A stretch of 41,954 nucleotides of DNA from an uncultured Solobacterium sp. GTDB taxonomy: Bacteria > Bacillota_I > Bacilli_A > Erysipelotrichales > Erysipelotrichaceae. Below, piece after piece: positions 1 to 7,110 of the stretch; position 1 is the first letter of the stretch; every line of letters starts with the position of its first letter. The stretch covers positions 1 to 41,954 of the forward strand of contig URHY01000008.1 of the NCBI GenBank assembly GCA_900547815.1. Reading direction: 5' to 3'. Position numbers and translations under genes: made by a program. A model generated the notes under the pieces. The model ran no database searches, was not told the DNA's origin, and worked only from the letters and a program-made list of their open reading frames with translations.

Positions 1-59
1 TTAAATTCTGTACACATGTTTCATTACCTCACTTACAGGTAAATTGTACAAGTCTGTTT

Positions 60-74
60 GACATTAATGATGTC
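60..74. repeat. 15-bp palindrome GACAT-N5-ATGTC, copy 1
   Basis: The sequence GACATTAATGATGTC is an inverted repeat with 5-bp arms. A near-identical copy lies at 11212-11226, and both share the flanks TTGACAT and TCT. It may be an operator. The rest of positions 1-104 shows no supportable gene. Confidence 0.4.
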
Positions 75-104
75 TATATCCTGTTTTATTAAATGTGTCT
101 TTTT

Positions 105-134
105 CAAATAAAAAGAGTGCTCGTTGGAGCACTC
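105..134 (-). terminator. Intrinsic terminator of ponA
   Basis: An 8-bp perfect stem (GAGTGCTC / GAGCACTC, 115-122 with 127-134) has a 4-nt loop. On the minus strand it is followed by a T-rich run (complement of 108-114). It lies just after the ponA stop codon. Confidence 0.85.
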
Positions 135-138
135 AGCG

Positions 139-2592
139 TTATAGCCTATCAAATATGTTGTATAAACTTCTTCCATCATACCAAATATATCCTGTTGTTT
201 CAGGAGTAGATGGGTCTGGTGTTGGAGTTGGTTCAGGTTCAGGTTCAGGAGTTGGATATGTACAAGCACTACCATCCCAAGTACCACCATTGTTTGTACA
301 AGTTGTTTCAGCATCATTTGTTTCGGTGTCTTCTTTAGTACATGTACCTGCTTCAGAATCCCATGTACCACCATCGGCTTCACAAGCTTGTCTTTTTTCG
401 TCGTCTGGTCTTGTACAAGTATCAGTTTCATCATCCCATTCACCGCCACCGGCTTCACAGGCATCTTGTGCATCTGAATTCTCGGAAGCTGTATCACCTT
501 TAGATTTAAATTCATCTTTGATGTATCCACCCTTATAGTCAGAGATACCGCTTGGTTTTTCGATAGCAGAATATGTAGCATATTTTTGCATGTAATCTAA
601 CATATAGTGTGAAATATGGAATGCCGTCGCAACATTTAAATCATGAAGTGTTACATAATAGCCTTGTTTAATATATTCCGTTGTATATCCACTCCAGCAT
701 GCGATTGTATATTTATTAGTATAACCTACTGACCATTCATCTTTTGATGTGCCTGCAGGAATCTTATAGAGAGCACCTTCAGATTGCCAGTCTGTTGTTC
801 CTGACTTGGCATATACTGGATAATTACCACCTAGAATATTGTTGAAGTTGTTGTAGCCTCCAGAAACAACTTTTTCAAGTAATACTGACATCATCCAAGC
901 AGCTTGTTCACTGATCAATTCATATGTCTTTGCGTTTGTTTCAAATTCTTTTTTATCTGATCTACGAATTACTTTACGAACTCTATGTGCGTCTACACGT
1001 TTACCACCATTAGCTAACATGGAATATGCACTTGCTTGTTGGACTGGAGTTGCGATCATTCCAGAACCACCAATTGAATATTGTTCGTTGAATCCTTCGG
1101 CAACATCGTCGTTATAACCTAATTTCTTACAGAAATCTTTCCAATAGTCATAACCTTTAGCTGTAACTAAATCTATCATTGCTTGGGCTGCTGTTGTATT
1201 TTTTGAAACACCTAAAGCATCTTGTAAACTCATTTTACCATTGAATTTTCCATCTGAGTTTGCCGGAGCATAAGAACCGTTTTTCCAATAGTCTTTTTTC
1301 TTATCATTTACCTGGTGAACAGTAGACCAACCTAAAATATCAAATGTACTTGAATAGGCAAGCAATGGTTTCATTGTTGAACCTGGTTGTTTAGTATCTG
1401 TTGAGTTATCCACTTTAACTGAATCTGAATGATAGCGACGACCAGGACCAACTGCGATGATTTCACCAGTGTCATTTTCAATCATTGAGAAACCTACATC
1501 GAATGCATCATTTGGATATTGAACGATATTTCCTTTACAGATTTCATCTGCTTGTTTTTGAGCATCTTGGTTTAATGCCGTATAGATATCCATTGGGATA
1601 ATTGCAGGGTCTTGTCCAGTTAATTCCATAACTTCACTTAATGTTTGTGTGATATAAGCTTGGTTTGGATCTTCGTTCGTTTTTTCAATATATTGTAGAG
1701 AGAATGATAAATCTTGATTTGAAGCAAGATTAAATTCTTCTTCCGTAATATATCCATGTTGCATCATCAATTCCAAAGTGACGTTTCTACGTTTCTGTGC
1801 AGCTTTTAAATGATCCAATGTAGAATTTGCTTCATTTAAATTGTTTAATGGGTTGTATGTGTCTGGTGCATTAATACAGCCAGCCAAGAAGGCAGCTTCA
1901 CCTAAATTTAATTGAGACACATCTTTATTGAAGAAGTATTGCGCAGCTTTTTGAATACCTCGCGTGTTATTTCCTGAACCAAACCAAATACGGTTTACAT
2001 AGTATTCAAAGATTTGTTCTTTATTAATACTTTGTTCAGCTATTAATGATAAATAGATTTCTTGAATTTTTAATTTTAATTTTTGAACTGTGGTAACAGG
2101 ACCTTGTTCCGTTTCAATTTTTTTCTCTTGGTTTTTCGTGAATGCATTATCAATCATTTGCATTGTTAATGTTGAACCACCTTGAGCTAAACTACCAGAT
2201 TTTAAATTTGCCATAGCTGATTTTAAGAAACGAGGCAAGTCAAAACCATTATGATCAAAGAAACGTGAGTCTTCGATTGAAAGGAAAGCATCTACTACAG
2301 ATTGTGGAATTTGTGAATATGTTACATCTTCACGAATTTCATCTCCTAGTTCGTAGAATACATTTCCTGAAGAATCATATAGTCTTGAATTGGATAATGT
2401 GGTTAAACCATCTTGTGAAAAACGCATTCCATCAGGATCATTAATAATATTAACAAGCACAAAGAATACAGATATACATCCAACTAAAAAAATAGATAGA
2501 ATACATACAGCTAATTTATTCCATATATCTAATTTTCTTCTGCTTGTTTTTGGTGTTTGTGGCTTTTTTTGTTCGTTTTGTGGTTGGGCCAT
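139..2592 (-). CDS. ponA: Class A penicillin-binding protein (PBP1A-like) with Cys-rich C-terminal repeats
   Basis: Bifunctional peptidoglycan synthase: an N-terminal GT51 glycosyltransferase polymerises lipid II and a transpeptidase cross-links stem peptides outside the membrane. One membrane segment lies at about residues 27-49. GT51 motifs are EDSRFF..H.G (107-116) and GGSTLTMQM (138-146). Transpeptidase motifs are STMK (405-408, catalytic Ser405), SKN (463-465) and KSGTT (596-600). After the transpeptidase come three cysteine-bounded repeats, a Pro/Glu/Thr-rich linker and an aromatic tail. The tail is longer than the PASTA-less family usually carries. The SD AAGGAGG lies before ATG 2592. 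It is downstream of recU with adjacent stop and start, matching the recU-ponA operon of other Firmicutes. Confidence 0.95.
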   Translation of the reverse strand: MAQPQNEQKKPQTPKTSRRKLDIWNKLAVCILSIFLVGCISVFFVLVNIINDPDGMRFSQDGLTTLSNSRLYDSSGNVFYELGDEIREDVTYSQIPQSVVDAFLSIEDSRFFDHNGFDLPRFLKSAMANLKSGSLAQGGSTLTMQMIDNAFTKNQEKKIETEQGPVTTVQKLKLKIQEIYLSLIAEQSINKEQIFEYYVNRIWFGSGNNTRGIQKAAQYFFNKDVSQLNLGEAAFLAGCINAPDTYNPLNNLNEANSTLDHLKAAQKRRNVTLELMMQHGYITEEEFNLASNQDLSFSLQYIEKTNEDPNQAYITQTLSEVMELTGQDPAIIPMDIYTALNQDAQKQADEICKGNIVQYPNDAFDVGFSMIENDTGEIIAVGPGRRYHSDSVKVDNSTDTKQPGSTMKPLLAYSSTFDILGWSTVHQVNDKKKDYWKNGSYAPANSDGKFNGKMSLQDALGVSKNTTAAQAMIDLVTAKGYDYWKDFCKKLGYNDDVAEGFNEQYSIGGSGMIATPVQQASAYSMLANGGKRVDAHRVRKVIRRSDKKEFETNAKTYELISEQAAWMMSVLLEKVVSGGYNNFNNILGGNYPVYAKSGTTDWQSEGALYKIPAGTSKDEWSVGYTNKYTIACWSGYTTEYIKQGYYVTLHDLNVATAFHISHYMLDYMQKYATYSAIEKPSGISDYKGGYIKDEFKSKGDTASENSDAQDACEAGGGEWDDETDTCTRPDDEKRQACEADGGTWDSEAGTCTKEDTETNDAETTCTNNGGTWDGSACTYPTPEPEPEPTPTPDPSTPETTGYIWYDGRSLYNIFDRL
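262..459 (-). repeat. Three C-x3-GGxWD-x-C repeats in the PBP tail
   Basis: Codons for about residues 712-777 encode three copies of a short unit (CEAGGGEWD..C, CEADGGTWD..C, CTNNGGTWD..C), each with two cysteines. The paired cysteines suggest small disulfide-bonded extracellular units. The function is unknown. Confidence 0.8.
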
Positions 2593-3177
2593 TTACTTAT
2601 CCTCCTTAAAATAGAGTTCATCTACAACTTTTAAATACGCTAACCTAGGATATAATCCTTCTTGAATAAGAGTTCCATGTCTTTGAAACCAAGCATAAGG
2701 TATGGAACTTTTATCTATACTTTCTATTTTATCTATGAGCAGCTTTGAATCAACAAGATACGTTTCATTATGGTAATTAAATCGAATGATGAAAAAACCA
2801 ATGCCTCCATGAAATACAACTTTTTTGAGATGCTTGATTTGATGAGGGTGAATCATAAAGAGTGGAAAACTAGTTTTATTTTTGGTTTCCTTAGCTTCAA
2901 AATCAATATATTTACCTCGATATACACCATTATAGTCGGTTGTTGATGGCGTTTTATAATAAGCCTCAGTTATTTTTGCACGCTGCCTTTTTGGATAATC
3001 AACATGAACAACCTGAACTGGCGTTGGCTTTTTATAAATTAATGCTTTATCAAGTTCTCGATAATATTTATTAGAGTCATTTATATCATTTTCAAGACGC
3101 ATACCTCTTGAACTATAACTCTTTTGTTGCATTGTATTTATGGTTGAAATTGCATTTGGATATTTAATAGTGCTCAT
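2593..3177 (-). CDS. recU: Holliday junction resolvase RecU
   Basis: Homodimeric endonuclease that cuts four-way DNA junctions in recombination and chromosome segregation. The family core is clear: SSRGMRLE..IN.SNKYY near the N-terminus, then KKPTPVQVVHVDYPKR, then the active-site region TTDYNGVYRGKYIDFEAKETKNKTSF with Asp, Glu and Lys of the nuclease fold. I choose the start at 3177 (MSTIKYPNAIS) because Bacillus RecU begins with a similar M-x-YPN. The frame stays open to 3258, but those extra 27 codons are not family-like. A good promoter ends only 7 nt before 3177 and no Shine-Dalgarno is visible, so the mRNA may be leaderless. ponA follows directly. Confidence 0.9.
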   Translation of the reverse strand: MSTIKYPNAISTINTMQQKSYSSRGMRLENDINDSNKYYRELDKALIYKKPTPVQVVHVDYPKRQRAKITEAYYKTPSTTDYNGVYRGKYIDFEAKETKNKTSFPLFMIHPHQIKHLKKVVFHGGIGFFIIRFNYHNETYLVDSKLLIDKIESIDKSSIPYAWFQRHGTLIQEGLYPRLAYLKVVDELYFKEDK

Positions 3178-3184
3178 CACGAAC

Positions 3185-3213
3185 ATTATATATGAAAAAG
3201 GATGAACATTCAA
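3185..3213 (-). promoter_or_regulatory. Sigma-A type promoter of recU-ponA
   Basis: On the minus strand TTGAAT (3213-3208), a 17-bp spacer and TATAAT (3190-3185). Predicted transcription start is about 3177-3178, which coincides with the chosen recU ATG. Confidence 0.65.
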
Positions 3214-3232
3214 TGAAACTGAAAAGTCAGAG

Positions 3233-3261
3233 TTGATTTTTTTGCACAAAACATTCATAAT
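3233..3261 (+). promoter_or_regulatory. Promoter of gpsB
   Basis: TTGATT (3233-3238), a 17-bp spacer and CATAAT (3256-3261), back to back with the divergent recU promoter. The predicted start near 3268 leaves room for the SD AGGGGG before ATG 3289. Confidence 0.5.
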
Positions 3262-3288
3262 ATTTAGGTAGATATAGGGGGACTATAT

Positions 3289-3630
3289 ATGGCAAAAGAT
3301 ATGAATTTGACAGCTCAGGAAATTTATGAAAAAGAATTTCATGTAGACTTGAAGGGATATGCCCCTGCTGAAGTAGATGAATTTCTAGATATGGTCATTG
3401 AAGACTATCAGAAATACGATGAAAAAGTAGAAGAATTAGGTGCTGCAGTCACTCGTTATGAAGAAAAAATTAAAGAGTTGCAGCAACAGTTGTTTGCACT
3501 ACAAAGTGAGAATGAAAACTTGAATGAAAAAGTAAATTCTGATTTTGTGAATGGAAACAGTAACACAGTAGATATCTTAAAACGTATTGCACGTTTGGAA
3601 AAAGCTGTATTTAATCAAAGTGAAGAATAG
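3289..3630 (+). CDS. gpsB: Cell-division regulator GpsB (DivIVA-like)
   Basis: Cytoplasmic coiled-coil adaptor that connects division and peptidoglycan synthesis; in Bacillus it shuttles PBP1 between septum and side wall. The N-terminal DivIVA-type domain (residues 5-65: LTAQEIYEKEF, GYAPAEVDEFLD) is followed by a coiled coil (about 40-80), a short polar linker and the GpsB-specific C-terminal helix VDILKRIARLEKAVF that trimerises the protein. Length (113 aa) is normal for GpsB and too short for DivIVA. An SD (AGGGGG) precedes the start. It faces recU-ponA, whose product is a known GpsB partner, and is followed at once by rnpB. Confidence 0.92.
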   Translation: MAKDMNLTAQEIYEKEFHVDLKGYAPAEVDEFLDMVIEDYQKYDEKVEELGAAVTRYEEKIKELQQQLFALQSENENLNEKVNSDFVNGNSNTVDILKRIARLEKAVFNQSEE

Positions 3631-3990
3631 TGAATTAAATCGACAGTCGCTGGCTACTTAGATAGTTAGAGGAAAGTCCATGCTCGCACAATCTGTGATG
3701 ATTGTAGTGTTTGTGCTAGATGAATAAATAAGTCTAGGCAAGTTTTTACTTGACGGCTGTTTTGTTTGCTAAGGGAAACTATGTAAATAAACTTTAAAAG
3801 TGCCACAGAGACGAATCTATATGGAAACGTATAGGGTGGAACGGGTAAACCCCACAAGCGAGAAACCCAAATTTGGTAGGGGAACCGGCTGGAATGAAAC
3901 GAAAGAAAGGCTGGATAGCTTTAAGCTATAGATAAATGACTGTCACCACGTAAGTGGAACAGAACATGGCTTATGATTTAAGGAACTACT
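3631..3990 (+). ncRNA. rnpB: RNase P RNA, type B
   Basis: Catalytic RNA that removes 5' leaders from pre-tRNAs. Universal blocks are present: GAGGAAAGTCCATGCTCGCAC near the 5' end (P4 and CR-I), AAGTGCCACAGAGACGA, GGAACGGGTAAACCCC, GCGAGAAACCCAAATTTGG and the 3' block ACAGAACATGGCTTA. The ends are set by pairing of TTAAATC (about 3634-3640) with GATTTAA (about 3975-3981), and are approximate. The AAACCCAAATTT block and overall arrangement match the Bacillus type. Placement just behind gpsB is conserved in Bacillus. Confidence 0.95.
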
Positions 3991-4019
3991 AAGAGCAATT
4001 TAATTTGCTCTTTTTTTTT
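3991..4019 (+). terminator. Terminator of rnpB
   Basis: AAGAGCAA / TTGCTCTT stem (3991-3998 with 4005-4012) followed by a run of nine T residues. Confidence 0.9.
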
Positions 4020-4056
4020 ATTGTAAATAAGTGTATACTGATTCTGCATAAATTGA

Positions 4057-4163
4057 ATCTTCAGGGTTGGGTGAAATTCCCTATCGGCGGTAGACCCCGC
4101 GAGCAATTTGCATGAACTGGTGAAATTCCAGTGGCGACAGTATAGTCTGGATGGAAGAAGATG
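4057..4163 (+). promoter_or_regulatory. FMN riboswitch (RFN element)
   Basis: Conserved RFN blocks are readable in order: ATCTTCAGGG, GGTGAAATTCCC, ATCGGCGGTAGACCCCGCGAGC, ACTGGTGAAATTCCAGTGGCGACAG, TATAGTCTGGATGGAAGAAGAT. FMN binding to this aptamer normally favours the downstream terminator (4188-4226) and shuts off ribU. A possible -10 (TATACT, 4034-4039) lies just upstream, without a convincing -35. Confidence 0.95.
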
Positions 4164-4187
4164 TTTTTATATATTCTTTTGTATATT

Positions 4188-4226
4188 TAAACGCGCCTAG
4201 AGGATTTTCTTTAGGCACGTTTTTTA
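4188..4226 (+). terminator. Riboswitch-controlled terminator
   Basis: The hairpin ACGCGCCTAGAG / CTTTAGGCACGT (with G-U pairs) is followed by TTTTTT. It is the expression platform of the FMN riboswitch ahead of ribU. Confidence 0.75.
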
Positions 4227-4253
4227 GTTGATATACGAAAGGATTGATGATTT

Positions 4254-4892
4254 ATGAGTTCAACAAAGAAACTAACAACAATTGCAATTTTAAGCGCGAT
4301 GGCAATGGTTTTAAACCTATTGATACAATTTCCAATTGTACCAGCCGTATCTTTTCTAAGCTATGATCCAAAAGATATCATTATTGTGATTGCAGGATTT
4401 ATTTATGGTCCTATGACATCATTTATTATGAGTCTTTTATGTTCATTCTTAGAAATTGTATTCCGTGGAGGAAACTTATTAGACGTATTGATGAATGTGA
4501 TTTCAACTTGTACATTTGCATGCGTTGCAGCTTGTGTTTATAAGTATAAACATTCTAAAAAAGGAGCTGTTATTGGTTTGGTATTAGGAACAGTATGCTG
4601 TACATTGAGTATGACTTTATGGAACTATATTATTACACCTATTTATTATCAAATGCCAAGAAGTGCAGTGGTAGGTATGTTACTTCCGGGTATTGTTCCA
4701 TTCAATATTATTAAATGTGCATTAAATGCAGCATTCGCAATGTTGATTTATAAACCATTAGTAAATGCATTGAGAAATACACAATTTGTTCCTCAATCAA
4801 ATGTAAATGAAGGTCTTACAAAGGATGTTGGGATTGTGAGCGCATTTATCATAGTATCAATTGTGGTTTTAATATTAGTAATGAAAGGTTAG
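4254..4892 (+). CDS. ribU: Riboflavin ECF transporter S component RibU
   Basis: Membrane substrate-binding subunit that captures riboflavin and works with a shared EcfA-EcfA'-EcfT module encoded elsewhere. About six hydrophobic segments span the 212 residues. Typical RibU signatures are the N-terminal LTTIAILSAMAMVL helix, SFLSYDPKDI at residues 33-42, and GIVPFNIIKCALNA at about 143-156. The FMN riboswitch and its terminator directly upstream fix the substrate as a flavin precursor. The SD AAAGGA lies about 10 nt before ATG. The next gene starts 7 nt after the stop, so the two form one unit. Confidence 0.93.
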   Translation: MSSTKKLTTIAILSAMAMVLNLLIQFPIVPAVSFLSYDPKDIIIVIAGFIYGPMTSFIMSLLCSFLEIVFRGGNLLDVLMNVISTCTFACVAACVYKYKHSKKGAVIGLVLGTVCCTLSMTLWNYIITPIYYQMPRSAVVGMLLPGIVPFNIIKCALNAAFAMLIYKPLVNALRNTQFVPQSNVNEGLTKDVGIVSAFIIVSIVVLILVMKG

Positions 4893-4899
4893 GATAAAA

Positions 4900-5355
4900 A
4901 TGGAACTTTTAGAAGCAAAGAAAATTATGGATGAAAAATTAGGAGATTATAAAATCATGGCTTTGGCAAGCTGTGTAGATGATTATCCTATGGTAAGAAA
5001 TGTAAGTTGTGTTTTCTACAACGACAAAATTTATTTTAAGACAGATAAAAACTTCAGAAAAACACAACAATTATTTAAAAATGACAAAGTAGCTATGTGC
5101 TTTAATGGAGTACAAGTTGAGGGAACCGCTAAAAACTTAGGATTGGTAGTCGATGAACCAGGTCGTATCTTTGAAAAGAAGTATAAAGAATTCTTATGGC
5201 AAAGCTACAATGCATATTCTCACATTGATACTGAAATTTTAATTGAGGTTACACCTAAGTTTGTTGAAATCTGGGATGAAGACAAAAATCGTAATGCGTT
5301 TCAATTGTTTATTGATTTTGACAAAGAAACTGTTGAATATAAACCTTATGACTAG
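4900..5355 (+). CDS. Pyridoxamine 5'-phosphate oxidase-like FMN-binding protein
   Basis: A small split beta-barrel protein (151 aa) of the type that binds FMN at a dimer interface. Visible family features are MALASCVDDYPMVRNVSCVF (strands 1-2), KIYFKTDKNFRKTQQLFKNDKVAMCF (the FMN phosphate-binding segment) and GTAKNL. The reaction is unknown; family members reduce small molecules or bind flavin or haem. It shares the FMN-riboswitch transcript with ribU, so its expression should follow flavin supply. The terminator hairpin overlaps its stop codon. Confidence 0.8.
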   Translation: MELLEAKKIMDEKLGDYKIMALASCVDDYPMVRNVSCVFYNDKIYFKTDKNFRKTQQLFKNDKVAMCFNGVQVEGTAKNLGLVVDEPGRIFEKKYKEFLWQSYNAYSHIDTEILIEVTPKFVEIWDEDKNRNAFQLFIDFDKETVEYKPYD

Positions 5356-5375
5356 CCTGAGCTAGTCATTTTTTT
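5348..5375 (+). terminator. Terminator of ribU operon
   Basis: A perfect 9-bp stem ATGACTAGC / GCTAGTCAT (5348-5356 with 5361-5369), a CTGA loop and a T run. The stem includes the stop codon of the preceding gene. Confidence 0.9.
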
Positions 5376-5405
5376 GTGAAAATTTGCAAGAATTTGACAT
5401 GAATA

Positions 5406-5414
5406 TGATACAAT
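5406..5414 (+). promoter_or_regulatory. Extended -10 promoter of the corA leader
   Basis: TGATACAAT is an extended -10 (TG-n-TACAAT). No well-placed -35 exists; TTGCAA at 5384 has a 19-bp spacer. The predicted start near 5421 gives a leader of about 115 nt before corA. Confidence 0.5.
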
Positions 5415-5440
5415 ATTCTTTAGTAGAAAGTAGGTGGAAA

Positions 5441-5534
5441 CATGTCTCCAGACCCGAGTTATTTTAACAATAGAAAAGAATATATGTTCGGAGGCATGAG
5501 ATTTGTCTTCGTTTAGAATATAAGGAGGACAAAT
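5441..5534 (+). promoter_or_regulatory. Foldable corA leader RNA that can mask the corA ribosome binding site
   Basis: Stem A pairs CATGTCTCC (5441-5449) with GGAGGCATG (5490-5498), enclosing the leader ORF start codon. Stem B pairs ATTTGTCTTC (5501-5510) with GAGGACAAAT (5525-5534), with one G-U pair, covering most of the corA SD AAGGAGG (5522-5528). The segment TCTCC (5445-5449) could pair with either GGAGG at 5490-5494 or GGAGG at 5524-5528, so alternative folds are possible. No known Mg2+ riboswitch consensus was recognised. Confidence 0.5.
5442..5516 (+). CDS. 24-codon leader peptide upstream of corA
   Basis: ATG at 5442 is preceded by AGGTGG (5432-5437) at short spacing and opens a 24-codon frame ending TAG at 5514-5516, 19 nt before corA. 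The peptide begins MSPDPSYFNNRK and ends GGMRFVFV. The Pro-Asp-Pro right after the start resembles MgtL of Salmonella and E. coli, whose EPDP start destabilises the ribosome at low Mg2+ and controls mgtA. Here the downstream gene is also a Mg2+ transporter. The frame runs through both leader hairpins, so its translation must reshape them. No other sign of coding is available for so short a frame. Confidence 0.5.
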   Translation: MSPDPSYFNNRKEYMFGGMRFVFV

Positions 5535-5535
5535 T

Positions 5536-6474
5536 GTGTTAGAGTTTTATAAAACATTTGAAGATGGAACACGCAAAATTACAGAGCCAGAACCAGGCTG
5601 TTGGATCAATGCGGTTGCACCTACAGAAGAAGAAAGAAATTATTTGATTGAACAAATTGGGATTTTGCCTGAATTTGTGAAGTCTTCATTGGATGAAGAA
5701 GAAAGCTCACATATCGATTATGATGATGATTTTAGGCAAGCTTTAATTATCTTTGACTACCCAAGTGCTGAAAATGAAGATGACGATTCTATTGATTCAA
5801 CATATTCTACATTACCGGTTGGTATCGTGATTTTAAAAGGATATGTCGTTACAATTAGTTTATATGAAAACTGGAGCATTTTAGAAATGTCACAAGGAAG
5901 AATCAAAGGCATGGATACACGTTTAAAAACAAGATTTTTCTTACTTTTAGCATTACGTATTTCACAAAGATTCTTGATTTGTCTACGTCAAATTGATCGC
6001 TTATCAAGTCGAACAGAAACGCGGTTGCATCAATCTGTAGAAAATGATGAATTGATTGAAATGTTAGGCTTGGAGAAATCACTAGTTTATTTTTCAACAT
6101 CATTAAAATCAGATGAGGTTACATTGAGTAAAATTATGCGTGGTAAACAAATTCAATTGTATGAAGAAGATGAGGATTTGTTAGAAGACGTCATGATTGA
6201 AATTCATCAGGCTATTGAAATGTGTAATATTTATTCAAATACAATGGCAGGTACCATGGATACATTCGCAAGTATCATTTCTAATAATATGAATATTGTC
6301 ATGAATAAGTTGACTGTAATAACAATCGTTATGGCCATTCCAAATATTATTTTTGGATTCTATGGAATGAATGTGCAGTTGCCATTTCCATTTGTGTGGT
6401 TTCCAAGTTTTGTAGCTATATTGGCATGTGTTGTTGCCACAGTATATTTTTTCAGACATAATATGTTTAAGTAG
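5536..6474 (+). CDS. corA: CorA-type magnesium transporter
   Basis: Pentameric divalent-cation channel for Mg2+ (possibly Co2+) uptake. The N-terminal 230 residues form the acidic, helical cytoplasmic domain (EEERNYLIEQIGI, then LDEEESSHIDYDDD). Two membrane helices lie at about 255-278 and 288-308. The selectivity motif is YGMN, in IIFGFYGMNVQLPF between the two helices. The start is GTG at 5536 with a strong SD AAGGAGG at ideal distance; that SD lies inside a predicted leader hairpin. Length (312 aa) is normal. Regulation by the leader peptide and leader RNA is inferred. Confidence 0.92.
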   Translation: MLEFYKTFEDGTRKITEPEPGCWINAVAPTEEERNYLIEQIGILPEFVKSSLDEEESSHIDYDDDFRQALIIFDYPSAENEDDDSIDSTYSTLPVGIVILKGYVVTISLYENWSILEMSQGRIKGMDTRLKTRFFLLLALRISQRFLICLRQIDRLSSRTETRLHQSVENDELIEMLGLEKSLVYFSTSLKSDEVTLSKIMRGKQIQLYEEDEDLLEDVMIEIHQAIEMCNIYSNTMAGTMDTFASIISNNMNIVMNKLTVITIVMAIPNIIFGFYGMNVQLPFPFVWFPSFVAILACVVATVYFFRHNMFK

Positions 6475-6503
6475 GGTTTGATTTTTTTCAAACCTTTTTT
6501 TTT
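6474..6503 (+). terminator. Terminator of corA
   Basis: GGTTTGA / TCAAACC stem (6475-6481 with 6488-6494) with a nine-T tail, starting at the corA stop codon. Confidence 0.88.
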
Positions 6504-6511
6504 AAACAAAA

Positions 6512-6538
6512 GAAAAAAGCACTATTTAAAACAGTGCT
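6512..6538 (-). terminator. Terminator of the small exporter gene
   Basis: On the minus strand AGCACT / AGTGCT (6538-6533 with 6524-6519) is followed by a run of six T residues. It overlaps the end of the coding sequence. Confidence 0.75.
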
Positions 6539-7002
6539 CCAAGTGCGCCAAATAAGCCCATACTCGCTAAAGCCATAATGATACCTGCAAGAATGACACC
6601 TAACATAACGGCTAATATGCTTGATTTGAAATCCATGTCTAAGATACTAGCGGCAAGAGTTCCAGTCCATGCACCCGTGCCTGGTAATGGAATACCTACA
6701 AATAATAATAGGGCAACGAATAATCCTTTACCTGCCGTAGCTTGTAATTTTTTTCCGCCTTTTTCACCTTTTTCTAAGCACCAAGTAAAAAAGTTTCCAA
6801 TAACAGGTTTGCCTGCTCCCCAAATTAATATTTTTCTGGCAAAGAAATAGATAAATGGAACAGGAATCATATTCCCGATAATCGCAATAATATAATATTG
6901 TACAAATGGTAATCCCATTCCAGCGGCAATTGGAATAGCTCCACGAAGTTCAATGAGTGGTACCATTGATACAAAAAACACAATCAAGTATTTTTTTAGC
7001 AT
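6526..7002 (-). CDS. Small multidrug export family membrane protein (COG2426)
   Basis: A 158-residue polytopic membrane protein. Family features are VPLIELRGAIPIAAGMGLP near the N-terminus, GNMIPVPFIYFFARK, and LFVGIPLPGTGAWTGTLAA, which matches the putative small multidrug exporter family (COG2426). These are distantly related in fold to DedA proteins. The name is historical and the substrate is not known. The SD AAAGGAGA lies 8 nt before ATG. It stands alone between convergent corA and the divergent DUF308 gene. Confidence 0.82.
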   Translation of the reverse strand: MLKKYLIVFFVSMVPLIELRGAIPIAAGMGLPFVQYYIIAIIGNMIPVPFIYFFARKILIWGAGKPVIGNFFTWCLEKGEKGGKKLQATAGKGLFVALLLFVGIPLPGTGAWTGTLAASILDMDFKSSILAVMLGVILAGIIMALASMGLFGALGALF

Positions 7003-7083
7003 ATAAGTCTCCTTTTTTTCGACAAGTAAAAGTGTATCATTGATACATTGAATTTACAATATTAGACAGATATTGAAATATGT

Positions 7084-7110
7084 CTAGCACTTTTGCGTTG
7101 AAAGTGCTAA
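7084..7110 (+). promoter_or_regulatory. CIRCE-like operator (HrcA-type)
   Basis: CTAGCACTT, nine bases, AAGTGCTAA. The CIRCE consensus is TTAGCACTC-N9-GAGTGCTAA, so spacing is exact and 15 of 18 arm positions match; two of the three differences are compensatory (T/A instead of C/G). It overlaps the -35 region of the following promoter, as expected for a repressor site. Confidence 0.65.

Noticed and set aside
95..538. A long Ser/Val-rich open frame on the plus strand opposite the ponA tail
   Set aside because: It mirrors the low-complexity repeats of ponA on the other strand, with no SD or family match.
2593..3258. Longer RecU start at 3258
   Set aside because: The extra N-terminal residues are unlike the family and overlap the -10 and -35 elements.
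5394..5414. TTGACA at 5394-5399 as -35 for the corA leader
   Set aside because: The spacer to TACAAT is only 9 bp; the extended -10 is the better explanation.
5415..5535. M-box (ykoK) Mg2+ riboswitch before corA
   Set aside because: The M-box conserved blocks are not present and the leader is too short for it.
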